The position numbers and the translations under genes were made by a program. This document shows positions 8,359 through 17,932 of a stretch of 64,000 bases of DNA, piece by piece. Source of the DNA: Moritella dasanensis ArB 0140 (lineage in GTDB: Bacteria > Pseudomonadota > Gammaproteobacteria > Enterobacterales > Moritellaceae); NCBI RefSeq assembly GCF_000276805.1, contig NZ_AKXQ01000001.1, positions 248,001 to 312,000 on the forward strand, read 5' to 3'. Below the pieces are notes generated by a model, which saw nothing but the letters and a program-made list of their open reading frames with translations, had not been told where the DNA came from and did no database searches. The first letter of the stretch is position 1. Every line of letters begins with the position of its first letter.

Positions 8359-9533
8359 TGCATATTTTCAAATTACCTGATTTAGGGGAAGGCTTACCCG
8401 AAGCCGAAATTGTTGAATGGTTTATTAAACCTGGTGATGTCGTGACTGCCGATCAGTTAATGGTGTCGATGGAAACGGCAAAAGCCATTGTCGAGATCCC
8501 GTGTCCTGAAAACGCGACAGTGGTGAAATTGTATGGCGAAAGCGGTGATATTATTCATACTGGAGACCCACTGGTTGAGTTCTTGGAAGAGGGCGCTGTA
8601 TTCGCGAGTAAGGTTGAAGAAAAACCCAAATCAGCACCCGTAAAAGCATCAACATCTGTCGTCGGAGAGTTGCATACAACCGAAGGTAAATTAAAAGAAA
8701 CTGCGCAATCGGTATCGGGAAATAGTATTGGCGTGAAGGCAACACCGGCCGTGCGTGCATTAGCCCATCGATATCATATCGACTTAGCGATTGTTACCCC
8801 TTCCGGCCCGCATAGTACTGTGACTGCTTCTGATGTAGAACGAGTGGTTAAAATATTTGCTGACGTCGGCGAGTTAGTGCCACTCAAAGGTGTGCGTCGT
8901 AGTATGGCAAAAGCCATGACACAAGCACATGCTGAAGTCGTGCCTGTTACGCTGCATGATGATGCTGATATTACGACTTGGTTTGCACAAGGTGATATTA
9001 CGGTTCGTATTATCCGTGCGATGGCACTGGCTTGTGAAACTGAACCGACGTTAAACGCTTGGTATGACAGTCATGCCATTGGCCGTCGTATTATTAAACC
9101 CATGCATTTAGGCTTAGCGGTCGATACGCAAGATGGCTTATTCGTTCCGGTTATCCGCGATGCCCAAAATTACAGCCCACATGAAATGCGTGATAAAATT
9201 AATACCCTGAAAGAGCTGGTATCACAACGAAAAATAGTCGCAGATGATTTACGCGGTAATACCATCACCTTATCTAATTTTGGTAGCATGGTCGGTAAAT
9301 ACGCCAACCCGATTGTGATGCCGCCGACTGTCGCAATACTCGGAACAGGGCGCTTATTTCAACAATTGGGCTATGCTAAATCGGGCGGTAACAAATCCGG
9401 TGATAATAGCGGTGATATCGTTGAACATACTTTATTACCGCTATCGTTAACATTTGACCATAGATCGATTACGGGTGGTGAGGCTGCAAGATTCCTCGCC
9501 GTGTTAATGGTCGACCTAGCGTTGGATAGTTAA
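8358..9533 (+). CDS. bkdB: Branched-chain 2-oxo acid dehydrogenase E2 (lipoamide acyltransferase)
   Basis: Transfers the acyl group from E1 to CoA. Domains in order: one lipoyl domain (residues 1-78) with the lipoyl-lysine in METAKAIVE (K42), a linker rich in Lys/Ala/Ser, a peripheral subunit-binding domain (about 125-165, ATPAVRALAHRYHIDL...VTASDVE), and the acyltransferase domain ending in the catalytic FDHRSITGGEAA motif near residue 368. The 391 residues with one lipoyl domain fit a branched-chain rather than a long pyruvate-type E2. No E3 gene follows in this operon, so lipoamide dehydrogenase must come from elsewhere. Confidence 0.92.
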   Translation: MHIFKLPDLGEGLPEAEIVEWFIKPGDVVTADQLMVSMETAKAIVEIPCPENATVVKLYGESGDIIHTGDPLVEFLEEGAVFASKVEEKPKSAPVKASTSVVGELHTTEGKLKETAQSVSGNSIGVKATPAVRALAHRYHIDLAIVTPSGPHSTVTASDVERVVKIFADVGELVPLKGVRRSMAKAMTQAHAEVVPVTLHDDADITTWFAQGDITVRIIRAMALACETEPTLNAWYDSHAIGRRIIKPMHLGLAVDTQDGLFVPVIRDAQNYSPHEMRDKINTLKELVSQRKIVADDLRGNTITLSNFGSMVGKYANPIVMPPTVAILGTGRLFQQLGYAKSGGNKSGDNSGDIVEHTLLPLSLTFDHRSITGGEAARFLAVLMVDLALDS

Positions 9534-9579
9534 ACCAAAACCTGTGATCGCTAGTCTTATCAAAATTATGGAGTGAAGA

Positions 9580-12500
9580 GTGATGAAAACGACTTCAACC
9601 AAGTTCCCCTTACGCATCTTAACTGCGACCTGTTTGTTTGATGGTCACGACGCTGCCATTAATATCGTACGGCGGTTATTACAAGCGCGAGGAGTTGAAG
9701 TCATACACTTAGGCATTAACCGATCTGTTCACGATGTGGTGACAACGGCACTGCAAGAAGATGTTGATGCCATCGCCATGAGTTCCTACCAAGGTGGGCA
9801 TAATCCGTATTTTGGTTTCTTATTATCTAGCCTCGCCGATGTCGGTGCACAGCCCGCAATATTTGTGGGCGGCGGTGCGACTATCTCGTCAGATGAAGCG
9901 AGAGGACTAGAAGAGCAAGGCGTGACCCGGGTTTATACCAGTGCCGATGTGTTAAGTTTAGACGAAATGATCAGTGACTTATTAAACCGTTTAGTCACGA
10001 TAAAGCCTAAAGGTAAAGCAAAATTCAAGGTTAAAAAAGTAGGCGTTAAACCTGCAACTGATTTGTATTTAGGTCAATTAATCACGGCTATTGAGCAAGA
10101 CCGCTTAGCGAGTGTGTCAGCTACATTATCATCAAGCTTACCAGCCAAAAAAACCATGGTCATGGGGATCACAGGGACGGGCGGCGCGGGAAAAAGTACC
10201 TTTAGTGATGAGTTGCTAGCAGCGTTATTAGCGCTTTATCCTGATATTAAGATCGCTTATTTAGCCGTTGATCCCAGCGCTCAAAAAACAGGGGGGGCAT
10301 TACTCGGTGATCGTATCCGCATTAATACCTTGCCGCACGATCGTTTATTCATGCGTTCGATTGCCACACGACAAGCCAATGTGTCGGTCAGTCAATCGTT
10401 ACAAACCTGTGTGCCTATATTAATTAACCAAGGCTTTGATTTGGTATTCGTGGAGACCGCAGGTATTGGTCAAAGTGACAGCGCGATTGTTGATATGGTT
10501 GATTTTAGTCTTTACTTAATGACCAAGGATTATGGTGCCAGCAGCCAATTAGAAAAAATTGAGATGTTACAATATGCCGATGCTGTGGTGCTGAATAAAG
10601 CCGACCAACAAGGCAGTGAAGATGCCTTTAATGATGTGCAGCAGCAATGGCGTTTTAACCAGCAAGAAAAGGTGATTGCTGGCAATGAACTGCCCGTTTT
10701 TCCGATGGTAGCAAGCCATTATAATGATCATGGCTTTGGTCGTTTTATTGCATTTTTAATGACTAAGTTACCTTTTACCGCTCAGGCTGACGTCAAAAAA
10801 TCTTACCAACAAACATTAACGACATACCCACGTTATGATTGGACGCTCACCGTGAGTCAATTAAAATTACAAAACCCAGATTATTTAACCGCTATTTGTA
10901 ACCATTATGCCGCGCTATCCGATAGTCATTTACAGCAAATAGAACAAGTACGCGAACTGCATAACTGCTATCAAATGTTAGCAGATCTCGGTGATCCGTT
11001 TTTACCCGTTAAACTCGCGCGTTACCCCCAAGCAAATATAGAAAATGAATCTGATGAACATAGTTTTTTAGTCACAGATGCCGCGTTAAAAGTGTTATTA
11101 CCGCCGTTAAGAACACGTTATAACAAGCTTTTAACTAAGATTTCAGTGCCACTTCGTCATGCTTTATTAGCTTGGTTTAGAGACGATGAAGATCTCGCGT
11201 TAAAACGCATTGAAGAAGGGGTTGATACCATCGATTGCCAGCAATCGTATGGTGAACACAAAGACCACTTTGTTAGTTTAAGTGGCACCGTGGTCCCCCA
11301 TGTGGCGAAACCAAACGAAGCCCATTGGGATAACATTACGGCTTTTTTACTGAATGAAAATAGACCTGGGCAGTTCCCTTATACTGCGGGTGTTTTTCCG
11401 ACAAGACACAATGATGAAGACCCTACGCGGATGTTTGCCGGAGAAGGCTTACCGGAAGATACCAATAAGCGCTTTCATTATTTAATTAAAGGCCAAAAGT
11501 CGATTCGTTTATCAACGGCATTTGATCCGAATACCTTGTATGGACATGATCCAGAAATAAACCCTGATGTATTCGCCTGTATTGGTATGTCGGGTGTCTC
11601 AATTGCCACATTGGATGATATGAAAGTATTGTATTCTGGCATTGACCTGTGTGATTCCGGTTCGTCGGTATCGATGACGATTAACGGCCCAGCACCAATA
11701 CTCATGGCGTGGTTTTTACATACAGCTATTGACCAACAAGTTGAGTTGTATTTAACCCAAACCAAGTTATGGCCTAAAGCCAACAAACTCATTAAAGCGT
11801 ATTTATCATCTTGCATCAGTAGTGGCAGTACTAGTGGCAATAATAGTAGTAAGAACACGAGTACTAAACAGCGGTCGGTTTATCGTGGAGACTTACCTCA
11901 GGGTCATGATGGTTTAGGGCTTAAGTTACTCGGCATATCGGGTCAGGTGTTAATGACCAAGCTACTGGGGTTAGAGGCTGAATACACAGCGTTGAAAACG
12001 GCGACTTACAATAAGGTTAGAGGCACGCTGCAAGCTGACATTTTAAAAGAAGAGATTGCGCAGAACGAGTGTATTTTCTCGTTAGACTTTGCGCTTAAGC
12101 TAATGGCCGATATGCAAGGTTACTTTAGCGCCAACGCGATTGCGAAATTTTACCCTGTTTCAGTAAGTGGTTATCACATTGGTGAGGCAGGGGCTAACCC
12201 CGTTACTCAGCTGGCCTTTACACTCGCCAACGGTTTTACGTTATTAGAATATTATTTAGCGCAAGGATTGGACATTGACGAGGTTGCGCCACGATTAAGC
12301 TTCTTCTTTAGTAATGGTATGGATCCAGAGTATGCAGTGATAGGGCGCGTTGCACGGCGGATATGGGCGCGAACATTGAAGTCAGTATATAGCGCCAATG
12401 ATCGTAGCCAAAAATTGAAGTATCACATTCAAACATCTGGCCGCAGTTTACAATCACAAGAAATTGATTTAAATGATATTAGAACCAGTCTACAAGCCAT

Positions 12501-13140
12501 TTACGCACTTTGTGATAACTGTAATAGTCTGCATACCAATGCGTATGATGAAACGATTACGACCCCAACGGAAAACTCGGTTTATCGGGCTCTTTCTATT
12601 CAATCCATTATTAATCGTGAGTTTGGACTGAATAAGAATCAAAATCCGCTGCAGGGCAGTTATGTTATCGAACTATTAACCAACCTTGTCGAAGAAGCCG
12701 TATATGGCGAGTTTAATCGTTTAGCCCGTCGTGGTGGGGTACTCGGTGCAATTGAAACCGGTTATCAACGCACGCAGATCCAGCAACAAAGTATGTATTA
12801 CGAGAAATTAAAAGGTAGCGGAAAGCTTGATATGGTGGGGATTAATTGCATGTCTCGCGATGTCCAAGCGCATGATGCGATGCCACTGAGTGATAAACAG
12901 TTGGTACGCTGCAGCGAGAGTAAGAAGCAGCAACAAATTGATGCTGTGCTACGATTCAAGCAGCAAAATAAACAGCAAGGTGAGTTGTCATTGGCAGCGA
13001 TGAAGGTGGCGCTATTAGCTAATCATGATACTGAAAGCAATAGTTTCACAGTGCTCATGGATGCAGCACCATTTGCCAGCCTATCTCAATTGACTGATGT
13101 ATTGTACTTAGTTGGTGGTAAATATCGCCGCAATATGTAG
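9580..13140 (+). CDS. icmF: Fused isobutyryl-CoA mutase IcmF
   Basis: An adenosylcobalamin-dependent enzyme that interconverts isobutyryl-CoA and n-butyryl-CoA (some members also act on isovaleryl-CoA). The three parts of the fusion are seen in order: B12-binding domain with the axial histidine in DGHDAA (residues 21-26), a MeaB-like G-protein chaperone with P-loop GTGGAGKST near 199-207, and a methylmalonyl-CoA-mutase-like TIM barrel from about 560 (FPYTAGVFPTR, EDPTRMFAGEG near 614, SGYHIGEAGANP). The 1186-residue length matches IcmF. GTG 9580 or ATG 9583 can start it (GGAG at 9570). It lies 46 bases after the E2 gene, so valine-derived isobutyryl-CoA is the likely substrate in this operon. 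A short Ser/Gly/Thr/Asn-rich insert lies near residue 750. Confidence 0.93.
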   Translation: MMKTTSTKFPLRILTATCLFDGHDAAINIVRRLLQARGVEVIHLGINRSVHDVVTTALQEDVDAIAMSSYQGGHNPYFGFLLSSLADVGAQPAIFVGGGATISSDEARGLEEQGVTRVYTSADVLSLDEMISDLLNRLVTIKPKGKAKFKVKKVGVKPATDLYLGQLITAIEQDRLASVSATLSSSLPAKKTMVMGITGTGGAGKSTFSDELLAALLALYPDIKIAYLAVDPSAQKTGGALLGDRIRINTLPHDRLFMRSIATRQANVSVSQSLQTCVPILINQGFDLVFVETAGIGQSDSAIVDMVDFSLYLMTKDYGASSQLEKIEMLQYADAVVLNKADQQGSEDAFNDVQQQWRFNQQEKVIAGNELPVFPMVASHYNDHGFGRFIAFLMTKLPFTAQADVKKSYQQTLTTYPRYDWTLTVSQLKLQNPDYLTAICNHYAALSDSHLQQIEQVRELHNCYQMLADLGDPFLPVKLARYPQANIENESDEHSFLVTDAALKVLLPPLRTRYNKLLTKISVPLRHALLAWFRDDEDLALKRIEEGVDTIDCQQSYGEHKDHFVSLSGTVVPHVAKPNEAHWDNITAFLLNENRPGQFPYTAGVFPTRHNDEDPTRMFAGEGLPEDTNKRFHYLIKGQKSIRLSTAFDPNTLYGHDPEINPDVFACIGMSGVSIATLDDMKVLYSGIDLCDSGSSVSMTINGPAPILMAWFLHTAIDQQVELYLTQTKLWPKANKLIKAYLSSCISSGSTSGNNSSKNTSTKQRSVYRGDLPQGHDGLGLKLLGISGQVLMTKLLGLEAEYTALKTATYNKVRGTLQADILKEEIAQNECIFSLDFALKLMADMQGYFSANAIAKFYPVSVSGYHIGEAGANPVTQLAFTLANGFTLLEYYLAQGLDIDEVAPRLSFFFSNGMDPEYAVIGRVARRIWARTLKSVYSANDRSQKLKYHIQTSGRSLQSQEIDLNDIRTSLQAIYALCDNCNSLHTNAYDETITTPTENSVYRALSIQSIINREFGLNKNQNPLQGSYVIELLTNLVEEAVYGEFNRLARRGGVLGAIETGYQRTQIQQQSMYYEKLKGSGKLDMVGINCMSRDVQAHDAMPLSDKQLVRCSESKKQQQIDAVLRFKQQNKQQGELSLAAMKVALLANHDTESNSFTVLMDAAPFASLSQLTDVLYLVGGKYRRNM

Positions 13141-13391
13141 GCTGAAATGGATTAGAGTGAAGGATGATCACATTTATGCGTGAAATTCTGTCTAGTTTAT
13201 TTACTTGATTATGTGATGGGTTTCAAATGAAAGCTTGCGTAATAAGTTTTTTATGTTACATTGGTCACATCTTCTGAACAAGAAGATAGAAAAATGCTCA
13301 AAGGATGAGTCCGTTAAACCGCCTCCAAGGAACCGAGATCAACTGAGCCACGTGGTTCAATTTTTGATTAATGATTTAGAAGGTGACCTCT

Positions 13392-13475
13392 ATGAAAAAT
13401 TCAGTACCTGCAACACCTGTTTTCGGTGATTTATATAACACAAAATTCACTTACCCAAGACATTTCGGTTACTAA
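13392..13475 (+). CDS. Possible 27-residue peptide
   Basis: An ATG with a GAAGGTGA ribosome-site-like sequence five to eight bases upstream, followed about 22 bases later by a strong terminator. The peptide ends in YPRHFGY and has no known relatives that I can name. Position between a ribosome site and a terminator is the only support. Confidence 0.3.
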   Translation: MKNSVPATPVFGDLYNTKFTYPRHFGY

Positions 13476-13496
13476 TTTCTAAGAATTCAGAATTTG

Positions 13497-13524
13497 ATGC
13501 CATCTATTTATAGATGGCATTTTA
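13497..13524 (+). terminator. Rho-independent terminator
   Basis: ATGCCATCTAT pairs with ATAGATGGCAT (13497-13520) around a very short loop, followed by a T-rich run. It is suited to end transcription of the IcmF operon or of the small ORF before it. Confidence 0.75.
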
Positions 13525-13550
13525 GTTTCTGGTGTATAGAAAACTGCTGC

Positions 13551-13613
13551 AATTCACAATTCACAATTCACAATTCACAATTCACAATTCACAATTCACA
13601 ATTCACAATTCAC
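13551..13613. repeat. Heptanucleotide tandem repeat (AATTCAC x 9)
   Basis: Nine perfect copies of AATTCAC lie head to tail between the IcmF operon and the HD-GYP gene. It is a simple-sequence locus that could vary in length by slippage. It lies outside any ORF. Confidence 0.97.
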
Positions 13614-13700
13614 AACCTAAACTCATAACCGACTACCCATAAGCCATCTCATAAGCCATAAGCTAGAATTTGAAATTTAGAGCTGACGAGATCGTGACGG

Positions 13701-16642
13701 CTATAAGTACGCCGCGATATCGACTTCATCAATTTGCGCTGGTTTTAGGTATTTATGTGCATATTCAAGATAAATCCCCGAACTTAAAAACAGTTTAAAT
13801 AGATCGCTATCTATATGTCGGTCTTTACTCATGAAGCTTAATATTTTAATACTTTGGCTTAACGACTTCGCTGTTTTATAAGGCCTATCACTCGCAGTCA
13901 GCGCTTCAAATACATCCGCAATCGCTAATATACGTGCTTCAAGCGATATTTCTTCTTCTTGATGGCCTCGTGGGTAACCTCGACCATTTAATTGTTCGTG
14001 ATGACCACCTGCAATCTCGGGGACACGGCTTAGATGTGGCGGTAATGGCAGTTGTTCCAACATGGTAATTGTTTGAATCACATGGTGGTTAATGATATAG
14101 CGTTCTTCAGCATTGATCGTACCTCGTTGGATCATCAGATTATGTAATTCACCCAGGTCATTACGGTGCAGCGGGCGTTTCATGTTAAAGCGTAAATGCG
14201 CTTCTAATTCTAATGAGTTATCAATGTGTGGGATCATGTGCTCGGTACGATCTGATAACACGGGTTCCATTATCGGTAGGGTAATGGGATTTGGTCTGTT
14301 CTTTTGTGCAAGTTCAGCAGGTGAAAGCCCGAGTTCATCATCTAGGAAACGTAACCAAGTCTGCTGAGAGATAGACTCTATTCTAGCAATCGTATCATCA
14401 TCAATAAAATTTTCGCCGAGGTTACACTGAGCGATAAATGCAAAGTCAGCTTCGATTTGCTGTATGTTATCGGCCAATATACTGTTGGTTTGCTTCGCAC
14501 ATTCGCCCTGTGAAATTGCCGTGAGGGCTTGGATTTGAGCATCTCGGATAAGCACTTCAAATCGCATTCTAATTTCATTTATACGGTTATAAATTGTTTC
14601 TAATTTAGTCGCTTTATCAATCACATATTCGGGTGTGGTCACCTTGCCACAGTCATGTAACCAAGCTGCGATGTTAAGTTGTTCCCAGCCCTCTGAATCT
14701 AGACTGAATTTACGGAATTGTGTTTGTGTTGATTTACACGCCGCATCAGCGAGCATACTAGCAAGTTCGGGGACGCGTTGACAGTGAGCGCCAGTGTAGG
14801 GCGATTTTGTATCAATCGCACCAGCAATCAAACTGATAAACGAGTTGAGCAGCTCTTTTTGTTTGGCAATTAAATCTTGGCCTTCAAAAGAGAGCGAGAC
14901 AAAGTCCGATAGTGCTTTTGCCACGCCCATGACATGCGTGAGATCTTCGTCAGCAAGGCATTCGTCATAACTAAAACCAAGTAGACCTAGAATGTGACCG
15001 CTGCGATCGACCAAGGGAATTGTTAACGTATAAACATTACTATTTTCAGGGTGAATGCCTGCTTTCACTAACGCTGTTTTTAGCATTGGATGGATAAGGT
15101 TAAATTGAATATCTTTAACATTGACATTATTTCTTAATTTTTCATACGGCCATTGTGTCGAGAGACTAGGGCACTGGGTAATATCCGCCTTTATGCTGTC
15201 ATTTTGAGTATGTAAAATAAAGGGTTCTAAAATGCTGTCATCTTCTTCGGATTTTAAATATACAAACGCACTGTCGGCTTTAAGCATCAGACTGGCTTTA
15301 TCACAGGTTTTTTCTAATAAGCTATGAATATCTTGTTCGTTAGAGAGGATGGTGAGTAAGCGTAAAAAGTCATCCAGTGTTTTCCGCATTTTCGCCGTCG
15401 ATTGCTGTAGTTCTGCTATTTCTTCAATATGAGATAGCTCTGTTTCGGTTTCTGAAACGTCTAACGCGGTAACTTGTTTAATTTGTTCTGAGAGGGTACG
15501 TAATGGTCGTGTTAATACGCGTGCAAATAACCAACTTAATGGAATGAATATAACCCCGACTGAAACTAAGATTAGCATGGTTTCACTGAGCATTTTCTTT
15601 GTTGGGCCTAAGATACTCTCTTCTGGTACAGCAATGAGAAGGCGTGCGTTGTTATTTTGCATAAAGCTCATGTTGTGAGTTTGTGCGAGCCATTGTTTGT
15701 CTTGGAAATTAAAAGTGAAAAGATTATTTTTATTGAGATTATCACGGATAATGGTCTTAAAATTGTCTTTTTGTAGCAGGTTTCCCATCGCTGTATCAAC
15801 TGATATATCGTCGACATTAGAGAAACGGCTATCGTTGTCGTGATAAACAACGAACTGGCCTTTGTCACCCAATACACGCGTATCGCATCATGACTCAAAT
15901 CGGAGGCTTTAAGGCTATCTACTATGGTTCTAATATTAAGGTCGGTGGCAATGACAACATCAGAAAATTTGTGTTTTTGTACCAGCGTTAATGAGTCTTC
16001 ATTGGTTCTTAAATCTTTATAGACAGGTGTTGGCACTAAATTAGAACTCTGCATACCAACTTTGTACCAATCGCGTTCAAAGACATTTAACGAATCATTT
16101 TTAGTTACAGTTGTATCAATGACGTCAAAGCTTTTACTGAGGTAAACTCGGGTCAGTTCATTTGAATTAGCTTGTTTGTATGTCAGTGTTTCGATGACAA
16201 ACTTAGCGTGTTCCGGTGCGTCATAATAGTACTGTTGAGTTTTAGAACTTAGCTTATGTGCGCCGAGTAGATCACCATTCGGAAAACCCATATAAATCGA
16301 GTTGGTTAATGTATCTTTCGCGAGGTAGCGAGTAAGGTCCATTGCTTTGATTAAACTGACATCTGAGGCTTGTTCATTGTCCCAATCAGAGCTGGTACTA
16401 AGGTAACCAAAAAGTTGCGTGATAGGTTTGTATTTATCACTCACTGACGTGTAAATGTCGTCTACATAACGTTGAAACTGTTGTGACACTGCGTCATGTG
16501 CCATTTCTGACATTCGATTATAACTGATTGAAATTAATATGCTGATGGTAATAAATAGAAATATTGAGAATGCCATTGCAGTATAATTTGTCAGCGATAA
16601 CTTAATTTTTTTCAAACCTAGCTCCGATATGATAAATGTCAT
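13701..16642 (-). pseudogene. Frameshifted HD-GYP sensor phosphodiesterase
   Basis: One long gene appears split in two frames. The N-terminal part (16642 to about 15870) has a membrane helix (residues about 20-42), a periplasmic dCache-type sensor and breaks off after SHDAIRV. The next frame (15872-13701) carries on with the rest of the sensor (GDKGQFVVYHDNDSRF), a second membrane helix, a HAMP-like linker (FARVLTRPLRTL), a GAF-like region and an HD-GYP domain with WLHDCGKV and GRGYPRG. The intact protein would hydrolyse cyclic di-GMP. Restoring one T in the TATTGGG stretch near 15870 would rejoin the frames as V-Y-L-G-D. Either a real null mutation or a sequencing error explains it. Confidence 0.8.
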
Positions 16643-16915
16643 TTTTTATGATATTTAATACTATTATTATGAAAAATAAATACGATGTGTCACGGTTACT
16701 AATACTTACGCATTACCAACAACAGGGTAGCATATAACGTAAATGTTTTAGGTTGGAACCCAACTCTAATTTAACATTTAATGTGTCATAACGATTAACC
16801 ATTTTAAATGCTGAAAAGGATCGCATTACGTATATACTGTTAAACCACATGTTTATACGTAATGCAGTCTATGATCAGGAATTGATCGTTTAGTCTTTAA
16901 CAGAGGAGTGTTGTT

Positions 16916-17674
16916 TTGACTCAGTTTCGTCCTTGTATTGATTTACACCAGGGTAAAGTAAAACAAATTGTTGGTGGTAGCTTGAATGATCAAGGCGCTG
17001 CTACTAATTTTATTAGCCAATATGATGCTGCTTATTATGCCAATATTTATCGTCAACACGATCTGCGTGGTGGCCATGTCATTGCGTTAGGCCCCAATAA
17101 TGAAGCGGAAGTTGTTAAAGCGTTAAGGGCATGGCCACAAGCCTTGCAGTTTGGTGGTGGGGTTAATTTAACCAATGCAGCTAAGTATATAGAAGCTGGT
17201 GCATCTCATGTGATTGTTACATCATATTTATTTGATGGCGACGAGTTTAGCTGGGATAAATTAGCGCAGTTAAAAGCACTGATCGGTAAAGCGCATTTAA
17301 TTTTGGATTTGAGTTGTAGGAAAACCACAGAGGGTTGGAATATAGCGACGAATCGTTGGCAAACTGTCACAAGTACTGTGATTAATGCTGAAACATTGCA
17401 GCAACTTTCAGAGCATTGCGCCGAATTTTTGATTCATGCTGCGGATGTCGAAGGACTACAAAATGGTATTGATCAAGAACTGGTTAGTTTATTAGGCCAG
17501 CATACCAGCATACCGGTGACCTATGCTGGTGGCGCGCGCAGTATTGACGACTTGGCTTTAGTCGACCGCTTATCCAATGGTAAAGTTGATTTAACGATAG
17601 GGAGTGCACTGGATATATTTGGTGGTTCTGGTATCACTTTACAACAATGTATCGATTGGAATAAAGCGAATTAA
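16916..17674 (+). CDS. hisA: Eukaryotic-type HisA (ProFAR isomerase)
   Basis: Phosphoribosylformimino-AICAR-P isomerase of the yeast HIS6 type, the fourth step of histidine synthesis in the cytoplasm. The TIM-barrel motifs are clear: FRPCIDLHQGKVKQIVGG at the start, GGHVIALG, LQFGGGVN, ADVEGLQNG, and YAGGARSIDDL near the end. Eukaryotic-type members differ from the usual bacterial HisA in these blocks. It starts at TTG 16916 with GAGGAG seven bases upstream; 252 residues. No other his genes are near, and it is flanked by HD-GYP genes, so it is an orphan, either an extra HisA or a replacement. Its role in histidine synthesis is inferred from the family. Confidence 0.85.
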   Translation: MTQFRPCIDLHQGKVKQIVGGSLNDQGAATNFISQYDAAYYANIYRQHDLRGGHVIALGPNNEAEVVKALRAWPQALQFGGGVNLTNAAKYIEAGASHVIVTSYLFDGDEFSWDKLAQLKALIGKAHLILDLSCRKTTEGWNIATNRWQTVTSTVINAETLQQLSEHCAEFLIHAADVEGLQNGIDQELVSLLGQHTSIPVTYAGGARSIDDLALVDRLSNGKVDLTIGSALDIFGGSGITLQQCIDWNKAN

Positions 17675-17775
17675 GTTAAATCAATAAAATTGCTAAGCTT
17701 ATGAATATATCAGGTTTTATTACGTTAATTGTTGATATGACCTGTCGTTTATTCGTATTGTTTCTAATCTGTTTA

Positions 17776-17813
17776 GTCACAAATTTATGATTAGATTATT
17801 ATAAATTTGTGAC
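17776..17813. terminator. Long inverted repeat after hisA
   Basis: GTCACAAATTTAT (17776-17788) pairs perfectly with ATAAATTTGTGAC (17801-17813). No T tract follows, so it may be a terminator, a mRNA-stabilising stem or a protein-binding site ahead of the next HD-GYP gene. Confidence 0.5.
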
Positions 17814-17932
17814 GAAAACCCTATTATAATATGATTGTTCATATTTTTAGTATAAACAGCTTTAAAATATACACTTGTTCCACTAAAATGCCTCTCCAGT
17901 TTTGTTTTGTGGTTTATTATGAGTTGTATTAA

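Larger units (their letters stand above)
13141..13700. other. Intergenic stretch with terminator, tiny ORF and tandem repeat
   Basis: There is no convincing gene of normal size. A 27-codon plus-strand ORF at 13392-13475 (starts MKNSVPATPVFG, preceded by GAAGGTGA) could be a small peptide gene; a 64-codon ORF at 13235-13429 overlaps it and looks random. A terminator and a heptanucleotide repeat follow (own entries). Confidence 0.5.

Noticed and set aside
13235..13429. 64-residue ORF after icmF
   Set aside because: No ribosome site, no recognisable sequence, overlaps the better small ORF at 13392; looks random.
13551..13613. Tandem repeat as a CRISPR array
   Set aside because: Repeat unit is only 7 bp with no spacers.
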